Shown here piece after piece: positions 1 to 8,023 of a stretch of DNA of 64,000 bases. Numbering within the stretch: position 1 is the stretch's first letter; each line of letters opens with the position of its first letter. Position numbers and translations under genes: made by a program. Source of the DNA: Parazoarcus communis (GTDB taxonomy: Bacteria; Pseudomonadota; Gammaproteobacteria; Burkholderiales; Rhodocyclaceae); NCBI RefSeq assembly GCF_003111665.1, contig NZ_CP022188.1:3534001-3598000 (forward strand), in the 5' to 3' direction. The notes beneath the pieces were generated by a model. That model worked only from the letters and a program-made list of their open reading frames with translations, was not told the origin of the DNA and searched no databases.

Positions 1-153
1 GATGGCTGTGGGCAAGGTCGGGTCGGGAACCGCAGCGACCGTGCGCCCCTTTGCGTCGACACAGCCGCCGTAGAGCGTCTGGTCCTGCGCGTGGCTTGCG
101 CTGCCCAGAAGAGCGCTACACCATAGCGCCATGATCAATAGCAGTCTGCCCAT
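1..153 (-). CDS. Secreted protein of unknown function, N-terminal part only
   Basis: The reverse strand opens with ATG at 153 and reads without a stop to the window edge, giving 51 residues of an incomplete gene. Residues 1-22 form a signal peptide: a short basic start (MGR), a hydrophobic core (LLLIMALWCSALLG) and a likely cleavage after SHA before QD. The visible mature part contains YGGCVDAKGR, with one cysteine. The protein is therefore probably exported to the periplasm or outer envelope. I do not recognise the family from this fragment. It is divergent from the acetyltransferase gene to its right. Confidence 0.6.
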   Translation of the reverse strand, partial: MGRLLLIMALWCSALLGSASHAQDQTLYGGCVDAKGRTVAAVPDPTLPTAI

Positions 154-192
154 TGTTGTTGTATCCCTTGCGCATGTGGCCTGGAACAGGCA

Positions 193-220
193 CGGATGCT
201 TGAGGATACGCCAGCATCCG
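193..220. repeat. Inverted repeat in the divergent promoter region
   Basis: Perfect 8-bp arms CGGATGCT (193-200) and AGCATCCG (213-220) are separated by 12 bases. The repeat lies 40 bp upstream of the secreted-protein start and 160 bp before the acetyltransferase. It could be an operator or a hairpin; nothing identifies the binding protein. Confidence 0.35.
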
Positions 221-381
221 TCCGGAATGAAGGCGCTCAGGGGGCAAGGGCAGCAGGAGAATTCATTGATGAGCGTTGTACAAGGCGCGAAATGCGGCCC
301 GGCGGCCATCCTTGCCGGCCCGGATCGTACATCGCATGCAACCACGACGGGCGCAACACCAAGCGCCGGCGGATGTGGCAG

Positions 382-888
382 ATGAGCGGTATTCGCTATC
401 GGAACATGTCTTCTGGCGACCTCGCCGCAGTCATGGCCGTGCAGGCCGAAGCCTACGGAGACGGCTTCATCGAGGGCATCGACGTGATTGCTGCGCGTCT
501 CGAAGCTGCACCGAAGACCGCCTGGGTGGCCGAGGATGGCAGCGGTGTCTGTGCGTATCTGGTGGGCTACCCTTCGGTAGCGGGACGGATGACCGCGCTG
601 GGTGGGCCGTTCCGTGTCGCACGCGAGCCGGACTGTCTTTATCTGCACGATCTGGCAGTCTCGCCACGGTCGGCCGGGCTTCGCATCGGACCGTCGCTGG
701 TGCGGAACGCGCTTGCCTTTGCTGAAGGCGCGCAACTGAAGAGCTCTGCACTGGTTTCGGTGCAGGCATCGAAGGCATTCTGGTTGCGACAGGGCTATTG
801 TGTTGCCATGCCGGTTGCAGAAGAATCGGCAAAGCTGGAGAGCTATCCCGGCGATGCGGTGTACATGGCGAGGCGACTCGGGCCATGA
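382..888 (+). CDS. GNAT-family N-acetyltransferase
   Basis: This 168-residue protein has the GNAT layout. The N-terminal part starts with IRYRNMSSGDL and a helix (AVMAVQAEAYG). The core strand has LYLHDLAVSPRSAGLRIG (about residues 92-109), where LAV-SP followed by a G-rich turn corresponds to the acetyl-CoA pyrophosphate loop. The C-terminal segment AFWLRQGYCV is the usual F-x-x-x-G-F/Y strand. It should transfer an acetyl group from acetyl-CoA to an amine in the cytoplasm; the substrate is unknown. The start at 382 was chosen because the domain begins right after it; the open frame continues upstream without domain content. It stands alone, with a 112-bp gap to the next gene. Confidence 0.75.
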   Translation: MSGIRYRNMSSGDLAAVMAVQAEAYGDGFIEGIDVIAARLEAAPKTAWVAEDGSGVCAYLVGYPSVAGRMTALGGPFRVAREPDCLYLHDLAVSPRSAGLRIGPSLVRNALAFAEGAQLKSSALVSVQASKAFWLRQGYCVAMPVAEESAKLESYPGDAVYMARRLGP

Positions 889-1000
889 TCGCAGGAGAGT
901 GCGGCCCCGGCCCGTTCCGAAGCGGATGCACGCGCAGCCGCATGTGGGGACTGCAATCCGGATGCTGTGACACGTACTGTTTCTGTCTGGGGGTGGATGA

Positions 1001-1456
1001 ATGGAATCGCGTTTTCTGAATGATCTCTCGCCGGGCGACCGCTTTGTCTGTGGCGGTGTCACGCTCACCGAGGCCGAGATCATCGGCTTCGCCTTGCACT
1101 ACGATCCGCAGCCATTTCATCTCGATGCCGGGGTCGCTGCAGATTCTATCTACGGTGGATTGATTGCGAGCGGTTTCCAGGTGGTGTCGCTGTGCTTTCG
1201 CATGTTCATCCAGCAGGGTGTCCTCGCGGAGTCGAGCATGGGTTCGCCCGGCATCGACGAACTGCGATGGCTGGCGCCTGTGCGTCCCGGCGACACGATT
1301 CGCACCGAGGTCGAAGTCGTCGAGTTGCGTCCCTCGCGCTCCAGGCCCGACCGTGGCATTGCGCGACTGGCTTACCGGGCGCTGAATCAGCGTGACGAGG
1401 TGGTCTCGAGCTTTTTCGTGAATCACCTTCTGCGTACCCGCGGCGAAGCCGAGTAG
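1001..1456 (+). CDS. MaoC-like hot-dog hydratase
   Basis: This 151-residue protein is a single hot-dog domain of the MaoC/(R)-specific enoyl-CoA hydratase family. The signature YDPQPFHLD (about residues 31-39) carries the Asp-x(4)-His catalytic dyad of these hydratases. It is preceded by LTEAEIIGFA and followed by G-LIASGF. Family members hydrate enoyl-CoA thioesters, but many stand-alone MaoC genes have no proven substrate. ATG at 1001 follows GGGTGGATGA, a weak ribosome site. It is oriented like nnrS, 106 bp upstream of it, with the nnrS control region in between, so the two are probably separately controlled. Confidence 0.8.
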   Translation: MESRFLNDLSPGDRFVCGGVTLTEAEIIGFALHYDPQPFHLDAGVAADSIYGGLIASGFQVVSLCFRMFIQQGVLAESSMGSPGIDELRWLAPVRPGDTIRTEVEVVELRPSRSRPDRGIARLAYRALNQRDEVVSSFFVNHLLRTRGEAE

Positions 1457-1486
1457 GCGGTAAAAGAGCAGGGTGCAGGCAGGCGA

Positions 1487-1528
1487 TTGACCGGGGTCAT
1501 TTTTGTTCGCGCCGGGGTGAGGTGTAAT
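1487..1528 (+). promoter_or_regulatory. FNR/Dnr-type box and -10 element of nnrS
   Basis: TTGAC (1487-1491) and GTCAT (1496-1500), four bases apart, match 9 of 10 positions of a symmetric TTGAC-N4-GTCAA FNR/Dnr/NnrR-type site. A -10 hexamer TGTAAT (five of six consensus bases) lies at 1523-1528, which places transcription start near 1535. The box centre (1493.5) is then about 41.5 bp upstream, the spacing of class II CRP/FNR-activated promoters. The nnrS ATG follows at 1563. The fit to both motif and spacing is seen directly; control by an NO- or oxygen-sensing regulator is inferred. Confidence 0.6.
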
Positions 1529-1562
1529 CGGGCATCAAGACACCACTCCCGCAGAGATCATC

Positions 1563-2750
1563 ATGGCCCTGATTCCCCTCGAAGAGCCGACCACCCGGCG
1601 CATACCCGCCGACACCTTCTCGCTTTTCGCCCTCGCTTTTCGCCCCTTCTACCTGCTGGCGGCAACGCTGGCCGTGGTTGCGATTCCGCTGTGGGTGCTG
1701 GTTTTCCTGGGTGTGCTCTCGACGCCGATCCCCGGTATCTGGTGGCATGCACACGAGATGATCTTCGGGTTCGCTGCTGCGGTGATCGTCGGCTTTCTAT
1801 TTACCGCAGGTCGCAACTGGACCGGCATCGACACCCCGGCAGGCGGTCAGCTCGCGGGCCTTGCCGCGCTGTGGCTTGCCGGTCGGCTAGCGATGGCCTT
1901 CGGCAGCGGCTGGTGGGTGGCTGCCGTGGATGTGGCTTTCCTGCCGGTCGCGGCGGCGCTGCTGCTGCGTGTCCTGATCAAGGCCAGAAGCTGGCGCAAT
2001 TATTTCCCCGGTGTTCTGCCCCTGCTGCTCGGTGCGGCCAATCTGCTGTTTCACCTCGCCGTGAATAGCGCGGTGAACGTCGAACCGCTCATGGGTATTC
2101 ACATCGCGCTTGGTCTGGTGGTGGTGCTCGAGATCGTCATCGGCGGACGTGTGATACCGATGTTCACCTTCAATTCGATGCGTGGCATCCGTCAGTGGCG
2201 CAATGCGCGCTTTGACCTGGTTGCAGCGCTGGTGTCAGGTTTCGCCCTGATGTTGTGGGCGACGGGGGCGACCGGCTGGGCGGGCGGCATCTCCCTGATC
2301 GCTGCGCTATTACAAGTGGTGCGCTGGGGCGGGTGGAATCCCTGGGCGACGCGCAATACGCCCTTGCTGTGGATCCTGCACGCCTCCTATCTGTGGATTC
2401 CGCTTGGTCTGGCGCTGCTTGCCGCTTCGCAGTGGGGGCTGGTGGCACGGTCAGCCGGGGTTCATGCACTGGCGATCGGTGCCACAGGCGGCCTGATCAT
2501 CGGCATGATGACTCGCACGGCGCTTGGGCACACCGGACGCATGCTGGTCGCCGGACGGCTGGAGGCGTTTGCCTATGGCCTGGTACAAGTGGCCGCTGTC
2601 GCGCGGGTGCTGACGGTGGCCTTCATTCCGGCGGCCGCGATCGGTGGCATCCACCTCGCTGCCACGACCTGGGCGCTGGCGTTTGCACTCTACCTGTGGC
2701 GCTACACGCCGTTTCTGCTCTACGCGCGGGTGGACGGTCGGGCCGGGTGA
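1563..2750 (+). CDS. nnrS: NnrS family heme-copper membrane protein
   Basis: This 395-residue, very hydrophobic protein has about 12 predicted membrane helices. Family hallmarks include LAFRPFYLLAA near residue 22, WWHAHEMIFGFAAAVIVGFLFTAGRNW (61-87) with conserved histidines, GGRVIPMFTFN (about 194-204) and a late MTRTALGHTGR segment (about 317-327). NnrS proteins are inner-membrane heme- and copper-containing proteins that relieve nitric-oxide stress and often accompany denitrification. The upstream FNR/Dnr-like box supports induction under low oxygen or NO. The gene converges with marR, with only 48 bp between the stop codons. Confidence 0.9.
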   Translation: MALIPLEEPTTRRIPADTFSLFALAFRPFYLLAATLAVVAIPLWVLVFLGVLSTPIPGIWWHAHEMIFGFAAAVIVGFLFTAGRNWTGIDTPAGGQLAGLAALWLAGRLAMAFGSGWWVAAVDVAFLPVAAALLLRVLIKARSWRNYFPGVLPLLLGAANLLFHLAVNSAVNVEPLMGIHIALGLVVVLEIVIGGRVIPMFTFNSMRGIRQWRNARFDLVAALVSGFALMLWATGATGWAGGISLIAALLQVVRWGGWNPWATRNTPLLWILHASYLWIPLGLALLAASQWGLVARSAGVHALAIGATGGLIIGMMTRTALGHTGRMLVAGRLEAFAYGLVQVAAVARVLTVAFIPAAAIGGIHLAATTWALAFALYLWRYTPFLLYARVDGRAG

Positions 2751-2771
2751 GCTTGGCGCAATCGCGCTGGC

Positions 2772-2806
2772 CGCCCTGCATCGCGCCATCCCGGGTGGTC
2801 AGGGCG
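2772..2806. terminator. Possible hairpin between convergent nnrS and marR
   Basis: Arms CGCCCTG (2772-2778) and CAGGGCG (2800-2806) could form a stem enclosing a CCCGGG core. It sits where the two convergent genes end, slightly overlapping the marR stop. There is no T-tract on either side, so an intrinsic terminator is only a possibility. Confidence 0.3.
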
Positions 2807-3323
2807 TGCCGCTGTCCAGCGATGTGAGGTGGCGCTTCAGGCGGTTCAGCAGTTCGAGAAGTTGCGTCTTTTCTGCATGGTCGAGTCCGCTGAACAACTC
2901 GATCACCCAGCCCTCGTGTGACTTTGCCATCTGGCGGAAAGCCTTCTTGCCAGCCGGGGTCAGATGGACCGAGTAGGCACGGCGATCGCGCGGGTCGTCG
3001 CGGCGCTCGACCAGGCCTTCTTCCACCAGTTTGTCGGTCAGGCCGGTAACGTTGCCACCGGTCACCATCAGGCGGCGCGACAGTTCGCGCATCTTCAGAC
3101 CGTCGGGGTTACGGTCCAGCTGAGCCATCAGGTCGAAGCGTGGGAGTGTCGACTCGAAGCCCGTGCGCAATTGATTGCGCAGACGGGACTCTACGATGTT
3201 GGTGCAGGTCAGCAGGCGCAACCACACCCGCAAGGCCTCATGATCATCGTTGGTCGCACGCGTCTCATGATCGATGGTTTCCGGGTCCTGGTCGGCGGAA
3301 GAGTCGTGTTGGGCTAGCGTCAT
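2799..3323 (-). CDS. MarR-family transcriptional regulator
   Basis: The protein has 174 residues, with a MarR winged helix after an acidic N-terminal extension of about 30 residues. The HTH is MRELSRRLMVTGGNVTGLTDKL (about residues 77-98) and the wing is LVERRDDPRDRRAYSVHLT, containing the typical D-x-R-D-R-R. MarR proteins are usually homodimeric repressors released by phenolic or CoA-thioester ligands. It lies downstream of, and in the same direction as, the arylformamidase and ABC importer genes, 139 bp after the hydrolase stop, in its own AT-rich promoter space. It probably controls the adjacent anthranilate-type uptake module (inference). Confidence 0.85.
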   Translation of the reverse strand: MTLAQHDSSADQDPETIDHETRATNDDHEALRVWLRLLTCTNIVESRLRNQLRTGFESTLPRFDLMAQLDRNPDGLKMRELSRRLMVTGGNVTGLTDKLVEEGLVERRDDPRDRRAYSVHLTPAGKKAFRQMAKSHEGWVIELFSGLDHAEKTQLLELLNRLKRHLTSLDSGTP

Positions 3324-3462
3324 GGCGGTACCTGCTTGAAGTGCAACAATCGGCCAGTGTCAGCCGGGTGATGGCGTATTTTACTCCTTGATTCCTGCTA
3401 AATCATTTACGTCTAAATTTATGATGAAATAATTTGTTTTCGGCTGAGTGCCTTTCTGTCAT

Positions 3463-4401
3463 TCAGTTCGACAGCCCATCGAAAAACTCGACCGTCGCGC
3501 TAAAGAGCGCCGAATCGGGGCGTGCGAAGGCGTCGCACAGGGTGAGGTGATCGTCTTCGGGCATCGCGACCGCGCCTTTCCACACGGATGCCCAGCCATG
3601 GGCAAGCAGGGCGAGCTGGCGCTGGAATTCGGCGCTCTCCTTGCCGCCCACCGCACCGAGCAGGGGCGCATCTGTCGCAGGTTTCAGCAGGATGGGGCTC
3701 AGCGTGGCGACACGTTCGGGGTTGAAGTCGAGGTCGGCGTCGAGCGCCGGCACCGACGCCAGCGGCGCGAGATCGACGACCGGGCTGAGCGCAATGCCAG
3801 CGGCGACGAGGCGCCGGGGAAGGTCGGGGGCAAGCGCGGGCCAATCGGTGGCCATCGCCATGCAGGTGAGATGTCCGCCAGCAGAGTGGCCCGATACGAC
3901 GATGCGCTTGTTGTCGATGCCGTAGCCTTCCGCCTTGCGATACAGCCAGGCGATGCTGCGTCGGGTTTGCGCGGTGATCTCTTCCAGCGTGGTGGCCGGT
4001 GCGAGTCCGTAGTTCACCACCGCGACGGCGATACCGTGCTTGAGGAAGGCCGGCGCGATCCACGAGAAATCGTCCTTGTGCAGACGCTTCCAGAATCCTC
4101 CGTGAATGAACACCAGCAAGGGGTGCGGGCCCTTGCCCTGTGCGGGCAGGAAGAGATCGAGGGTTTCGGCTGCGGCCGGACCGTAGCGCAGGTCGAGCTC
4201 GGCGGGATGGGCTGCACGGACTTGCTTGCCGCGCGCACCCCAGGCAGCGAGGCTGCCGGCGAAATCAGGCACCCGGATACTGACGTCGTATTCACGTGCG
4301 AAATCGGTGCCGGGTGGGGGCTGCAGCTGATCGGGCAGCGAAGTGGGGTCAGACGCCAAGGTAACGCTCCCAGAGTTCAGGTTCGGCCGCGAGTGCGTCA
4401 T
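3463..4401 (-). CDS. Arylformamidase-like alpha/beta hydrolase
   Basis: This alpha/beta hydrolase is of the kynurenine formamidase/esterase type. The oxyanion motif HGG occurs in LVFIHGGFWKRL, the nucleophile elbow is VSGHSAGGH, and the C-terminal acid and histidine fit AMPEDDHLTLCD. Family members hydrolyse N-formylkynurenine or N-formylanthranilate to the free amine and formate. Next to a 2-aminobenzoate-CoA ligase and an importer, formation of anthranilate from an N-formyl or N-acyl precursor is plausible (inference). The ATG at 4401 has GGAG eight bases upstream but overlaps the previous gene by 53 bp; a TTG at 4359 with GGGAG seven bases upstream overlaps by only 11 bp and is an equally good start. 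It is the last gene of the transporter operon. Confidence 0.75.
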   Translation of the reverse strand: MTHSRPNLNSGSVTLASDPTSLPDQLQPPPGTDFAREYDVSIRVPDFAGSLAAWGARGKQVRAAHPAELDLRYGPAAAETLDLFLPAQGKGPHPLLVFIHGGFWKRLHKDDFSWIAPAFLKHGIAVAVVNYGLAPATTLEEITAQTRRSIAWLYRKAEGYGIDNKRIVVSGHSAGGHLTCMAMATDWPALAPDLPRRLVAAGIALSPVVDLAPLASVPALDADLDFNPERVATLSPILLKPATDAPLLGAVGGKESAEFQRQLALLAHGWASVWKGAVAMPEDDHLTLCDAFARPDSALFSATVEFFDGLSN

Positions 4402-5059
4402 TGTCGCCGCTCCAGGGGCTGCGGCCCTTTTCGATGAAGGCATGGTGATCGGCAACCCGCATCAGTTCGTTGAGGTATTTGTCGATCACCAGAATCGCCT
4501 GCCCGCTGCGCTTCAGGCACCCCAGCACTTGCCAGATCTCACGTCGGATCAACGGTGAAATCCCCTCGGTGGCTTCGTCGAGGATGAGCAGGTGCGGATT
4601 CGTCATCAGCGCACGGCCGATTGCGAGCATCTGCTGCTCGCCACCGGAGAGCTGGTTGCCCATGTTCTGAGCCCGCTCGGCGAGCCGGGGGAAGAGGGCG
4701 TGGATACTCTCCAGCGTCCATGGATCGGCGCGGCCGCTGCGGTTGGCGGCGAAGGCCAGCAGGTTTTCCTTGACCGTGAGGTTCGGAAAGATCTGCCGCC
4801 CTTCGGGTACCAGTGCCAGCCCCATCTGCGCGATGCGCTCGGTGGGCTGGCCGTCGATGCGCTCGCCAAGGAAACGGATCTCGCCCGACCACGCCGGCAA
4901 CTGGCCGAACACCGCGCGCAAGGTCGTGGTCTTGCCCATGCCGTTGCGCCCGAGCAGCGTGGCCGCTTCGCCCGGCTGTACTTCGAGGTTCATGCCGAAC
5001 AGCACCTGGCTGGCGCCGTAGCCGGTTTCGAGGTTCTCGATCGATAGCAGGCTGCTCAT
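4349..5059 (-). CDS. livF: ABC transporter ATP-binding protein, LivF type
   Basis: This 236-residue ATPase has Walker A LLGRNGMGKTT (about residues 35-45), the signature LSGGEQQMLAIGRAL and Walker B LLILDEATEGI. The length and the DEATEGI/SP-L segment are typical of LivF. It would energise import together with the LivG, LivM and LivH genes that precede it. Its ATG (5059) overlaps the livG stop in an ATGA junction, indicating translational coupling. Together with the aryl-CoA ligase and arylformamidase, the importer likely carries an aromatic carboxylate such as anthranilate rather than leucine (inference). Confidence 0.9.
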   Translation of the reverse strand: MSSLLSIENLETGYGASQVLFGMNLEVQPGEAATLLGRNGMGKTTTLRAVFGQLPAWSGEIRFLGERIDGQPTERIAQMGLALVPEGRQIFPNLTVKENLLAFAANRSGRADPWTLESIHALFPRLAERAQNMGNQLSGGEQQMLAIGRALMTNPHLLILDEATEGISPLIRREIWQVLGCLKRSGQAILVIDKYLNELMRVADHHAFIEKGRSPWSGDNDALAAEPELWERYLGV

Positions 5060-5829
5060 TGCACGGCCTCCGTTGCGGCTGATTCATCGTCGCCCAGGTA
5101 GGCGGAAATGACCTGGGGATCGTTGCGGATCTGCTCGGGCGTGCCGCTGGCGATGACCGCGCCCGAGACCAGTACCGACACGCGGTCGGCGAGGCGGAAG
5201 ACGGCATCCATGTCGTGCTCGACGAGGATCAGGGTATGGTCCTCGCGCAGGCTGTGGATCAGTTCGCCCATGCGTTTCGACTCTTCCGGGTCGGTGCCGG
5301 CCATCGGTTCGTCAAGCAACAGCAGACGCGGTTTGCAGGCCAGTGCCATGCCGAGTTCGAGCGCGCGCTGTTTGCCGTGCGACAGGGTGCCGACGATCTG
5401 CTCCATGACGTCGATCAGTCCGACGCGACGTGCGGCGTCCTCAGCGCCTTCGTCAAGGTCGGACTCGTCCGCCACCGTGCCAAGAAAGTCGAATGAGTGG
5501 CCTGTGCGCGCCTGCACGGCGAGCGCCAGGTTTTCGCGCACCGTGAGCCTGGGCAACAAGGTGGTGATCTGGAACGAGCGCACGATGCCGGCGCTCACGC
5601 GCTTGTGGATCGGCAGCCGGGTGATGTCGCGCCCTTCAAACAGGATGCGGCCACTGTCGGGTGCGAGTTCGCCGCAGAGCTGTGCCAGCAGGGTCGTCTT
5701 GCCCGCGCCGTTCGGCCCGATCAGCGCATGAATCTCGCCGGCGCGGATCTCGAGATTGCAATGATCGGTTGCCACCAGGCCACCGAAGCGTTTGACGAGT
5801 TCCTGGACTTGCAGAATCGTGTGGCTCAT
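5056..5829 (-). CDS. livG: ABC transporter ATP-binding protein, LivG type
   Basis: The protein has 257 residues, with Walker A GPNGAGKTT (about residues 37-45), the signature LSHGKQRALELGMAL and Walker B LLLLDEPMAGTDPEE. The signature reads LSHGK rather than LSGGE, as in many LivG proteins. It is the second ATPase of the importer and overlaps both neighbours: its ATG overlaps the livM stop and its stop overlaps the livF ATG. The C-terminus carries SAYLGDDE, the usual end of LivG after the regulatory segment. Confidence 0.9.
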   Translation of the reverse strand: MSHTILQVQELVKRFGGLVATDHCNLEIRAGEIHALIGPNGAGKTTLLAQLCGELAPDSGRILFEGRDITRLPIHKRVSAGIVRSFQITTLLPRLTVRENLALAVQARTGHSFDFLGTVADESDLDEGAEDAARRVGLIDVMEQIVGTLSHGKQRALELGMALACKPRLLLLDEPMAGTDPEESKRMGELIHSLREDHTLILVEHDMDAVFRLADRVSVLVSGAVIASGTPEQIRNDPQVISAYLGDDESAATEAVQ

Positions 5830-6863
5830 CGCGCATTCTCCTCGCCCGCGGATTTCCCGGGCACGGCAGCGGGTGCTCGTCGCGCGGCAAGAATGCGTTC
5901 GCGCAGGCTCATGACCCCGTTCGGCGCAACCAGCACGATGAACAGCAGCAGGGCACCCAGGATCAGGTTCCAGTGCTCGGTGTGGGTCGAGATTGTTTCT
6001 TCCAGCAGCAGGAAGATGGCCGCACCGGTGATCCCGCCCCAGAAATAGCCCGATCCGCCAATGATCACCATCACCATCAACAGGCCTGACTGATGCCAGG
6101 TCAGGGTGTGCGGCGTCACCCCCATGCTGAGGTTCGCCAGCAGTGCTCCGGCCAGGCCGGCCAGACCGCCCGACAGCACGAAGGCCATCAGCTTGAGGCG
6201 GAAGACCGGGTAGCCGATGGCGGCCATGCGGCGCTCGTTCTCGCGGATCGCCACCAGGGCGCGGCCAAAACGCGAGGCCACGAGACGGTAGAGGAGAACG
6301 AAGGCGAGACCCGCGGTAAACAGTACGAAGTAGTAGAAGGCGAGATCGCTCTCCAGCGACAGGCCGGGAATCTCCGAGCGTGCACTTAGCGGCAGTCCGT
6401 CGTCTCCGCCGAATTCAGGCAGTGACACGGCTAGGTAATAGAAGAGCTGGGCGAATGCCAGCGTGATCATGATGAAATACACGCCGCGGGTACGCAGGCT
6501 GATGACGCCGATCACCAGCGCGGCGAAGGCTGCCAGCCCGACTGCAGCCGGAATCGCGACCCAGGCGGCGACCACTCCGTACTTGGCGAGAATGGCCACC
6601 CCGTAGCCCCCTGCGCCCAGAAAGGCAGCGTGACCGAGGCTGATCATGCCGCCGTAGCCGAGGGCGAGATTGAGCGCACTGGCGGCCAGCGCCAGGATGA
6701 GCACACGGCTGCCGATACTGATGTAGAAGGGCTCGCCCAGCGAACTCATGATCAGCGGGTAGATGGCAAGGGCGAGGACGACGGCGATGGCCGTCCACGG
6801 GCCGGGCAGGCCGGCCAGCAGCGGCGTTTCGGGCGTGCGGAGGTGTGCGGATGTCGGGTTCAT
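5826..6863 (-). CDS. livM: ABC transporter permease, LivM type
   Basis: This 345-residue integral membrane protein has about ten hydrophobic segments. The family signature lies around LNLALGYGGMISLGHAAFLGAGGYGVAIL (about residues 67-95), and the cytoplasmic EAA-like loop is at VAIRENERRMAAIGYPVFRLK. The start at 6863 was chosen because the frame upstream of it lacks homologous content and would overlap livH. It pairs with LivH to make the translocation pore and is transcribed six bases downstream of livH. Confidence 0.88.
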   Translation of the reverse strand: MNPTSAHLRTPETPLLAGLPGPWTAIAVVLALAIYPLIMSSLGEPFYISIGSRVLILALAASALNLALGYGGMISLGHAAFLGAGGYGVAILAKYGVVAAWVAIPAAVGLAAFAALVIGVISLRTRGVYFIMITLAFAQLFYYLAVSLPEFGGDDGLPLSARSEIPGLSLESDLAFYYFVLFTAGLAFVLLYRLVASRFGRALVAIRENERRMAAIGYPVFRLKLMAFVLSGGLAGLAGALLANLSMGVTPHTLTWHQSGLLMVMVIIGGSGYFWGGITGAAIFLLLEETISTHTEHWNLILGALLLFIVLVAPNGVMSLRERILAARRAPAAVPGKSAGEENAR

Positions 6864-6868
6864 GTCGG

Positions 6869-7789
6869 TCAGCCTCGCGCAGGGAACAGGCCCTGAGGCC
6901 GGAAGAAGAGGACGCACACCATCAGCAGGCTTACCATCATCGACGCCAGCGTGGGGCCGAGCGTGGCGGCCGTGGCGGAGTCCACCACGAGCTTGAGGCC
7001 GAAAGTGAGCAGAAGACGGCCGAGGGTGTCGATCATGCCGACGAGCAGCGAGCCGACAAGCGCACCGCGCATGGAGCCGATGCCGCCGATCACGATCACC
7101 TCGAATGCCGGAATCAGGATCGACTCACCCATGCCGACCGACACCGCCAGCAAGGGGCCGAGCAGCGCGCCGGCAAGTGCGCACAGCGCGGCGCCGAGCG
7201 CAAATACAAAGGTGAACAAGGGCTTGATCCGAACCCCCATCACTGCAGCCATCTCCGGGTTGGAGGCCCCTGCACGCATCCACATCCCGATACGGGTGCG
7301 GTTGACCAGCAGGTAGAGCCCGAGTGCAACGAGCAGGCCGACGACGATGATGAGCATGCGGTAGGCCGGGTAGTACAACTCATCGGTCACCAGTTCGAGC
7401 GGGCCGGACAGGCTCTCGGGCATGCCGATCATCAGGGGCTGCGCGCCAAAAATGATCTTGATCGTTTCGTTCGCGATCAGGATCAGCGCAAAAGTTGCCA
7501 GCACCTGCGACAGGTGGCTCATCCGCTGCAAACGTCGGTAAAGCACGCGTTCGAGAATGGCACCGATCAGCGCGGTGGCGATGATGGCCAGCAGCAGGGC
7601 CGGGAAGAAGCTCTGGAACGCCTGGTAGAAGGCTGCGGCGAGGAAGGCGCCGATCATGTAAAGCGAACCGTGGGCCAGGTTGATGAGGTCCATGATGCCG
7701 AACACCAGGGTCAGCCCGGCGGCCAGGAGGAACAGCATCAGCCCGTACTGCAGGCCGTTGAGCGCTTGTTCGAGAATCAGGTAGAGCAT
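6869..7789 (-). CDS. livH: ABC transporter permease, LivH type
   Basis: This 306-residue membrane protein opens with LEQALNGLQYGLMLFLLAAGLTLVFGIMDLINLAHGSLYM, the standard LivH N-terminus. The conserved loop MRAGASNPEMAAVMG and GGIGSMRGALVGSLLVG near the C-terminus are also typical. It is the first of the four membrane and ATPase genes and lies 234 bp downstream of the binding-protein gene, with a hairpin between them. Confidence 0.9.
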   Translation of the reverse strand: MLYLILEQALNGLQYGLMLFLLAAGLTLVFGIMDLINLAHGSLYMIGAFLAAAFYQAFQSFFPALLLAIIATALIGAILERVLYRRLQRMSHLSQVLATFALILIANETIKIIFGAQPLMIGMPESLSGPLELVTDELYYPAYRMLIIVVGLLVALGLYLLVNRTRIGMWMRAGASNPEMAAVMGVRIKPLFTFVFALGAALCALAGALLGPLLAVSVGMGESILIPAFEVIVIGGIGSMRGALVGSLLVGMIDTLGRLLLTFGLKLVVDSATAATLGPTLASMMVSLLMVCVLFFRPQGLFPARG

Positions 7790-7987
7790 GGATGACCTGC
7801 CGGAAGTCAGGAGGCACGATCAGACACGCCATCGCCCGGGCGGGCACTGGCGGGCCTGTTCAGTGCTGTGTTGAAAGAAAGCCGGTAAGGCAGGCCGTGG
7901 GCGATGAGGAAGGACGATCCGCCCTCCGTCTGCGCTCACATGGCCGCAACGATGAAGGTTCGCAAACCGCGCGGACGCAGCAGGCAG

Positions 7988-8014
7988 GATGCGCCGCCCT
8001 CGCGGGGGCGCATC
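7988..8014 (-). other. Intercistronic hairpin after the binding-protein gene
   Basis: Arms GATGCGCC (7988-7995) and GGCGCATC (8007-8014) form a perfect 8-bp stem, extended by an inner CCC/GGG. On the minus strand it starts ten bases after the stop of the substrate-binding protein and has no U-tract. It most likely slows exonucleases and so lets the binding protein be made in excess over the membrane genes (inference). The rest of 7790-7987 holds no gene that I can support. Confidence 0.5.
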
Positions 8015-8023
8015 GCAGCCGCA

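Noticed and set aside
3324..3462. Riboswitch or small RNA in the AT-rich gap before marR
   Set aside because: Only a short ATCAT/ATGAT symmetry is visible; no conserved RNA fold can be supported. It is more likely a plain promoter/operator region.
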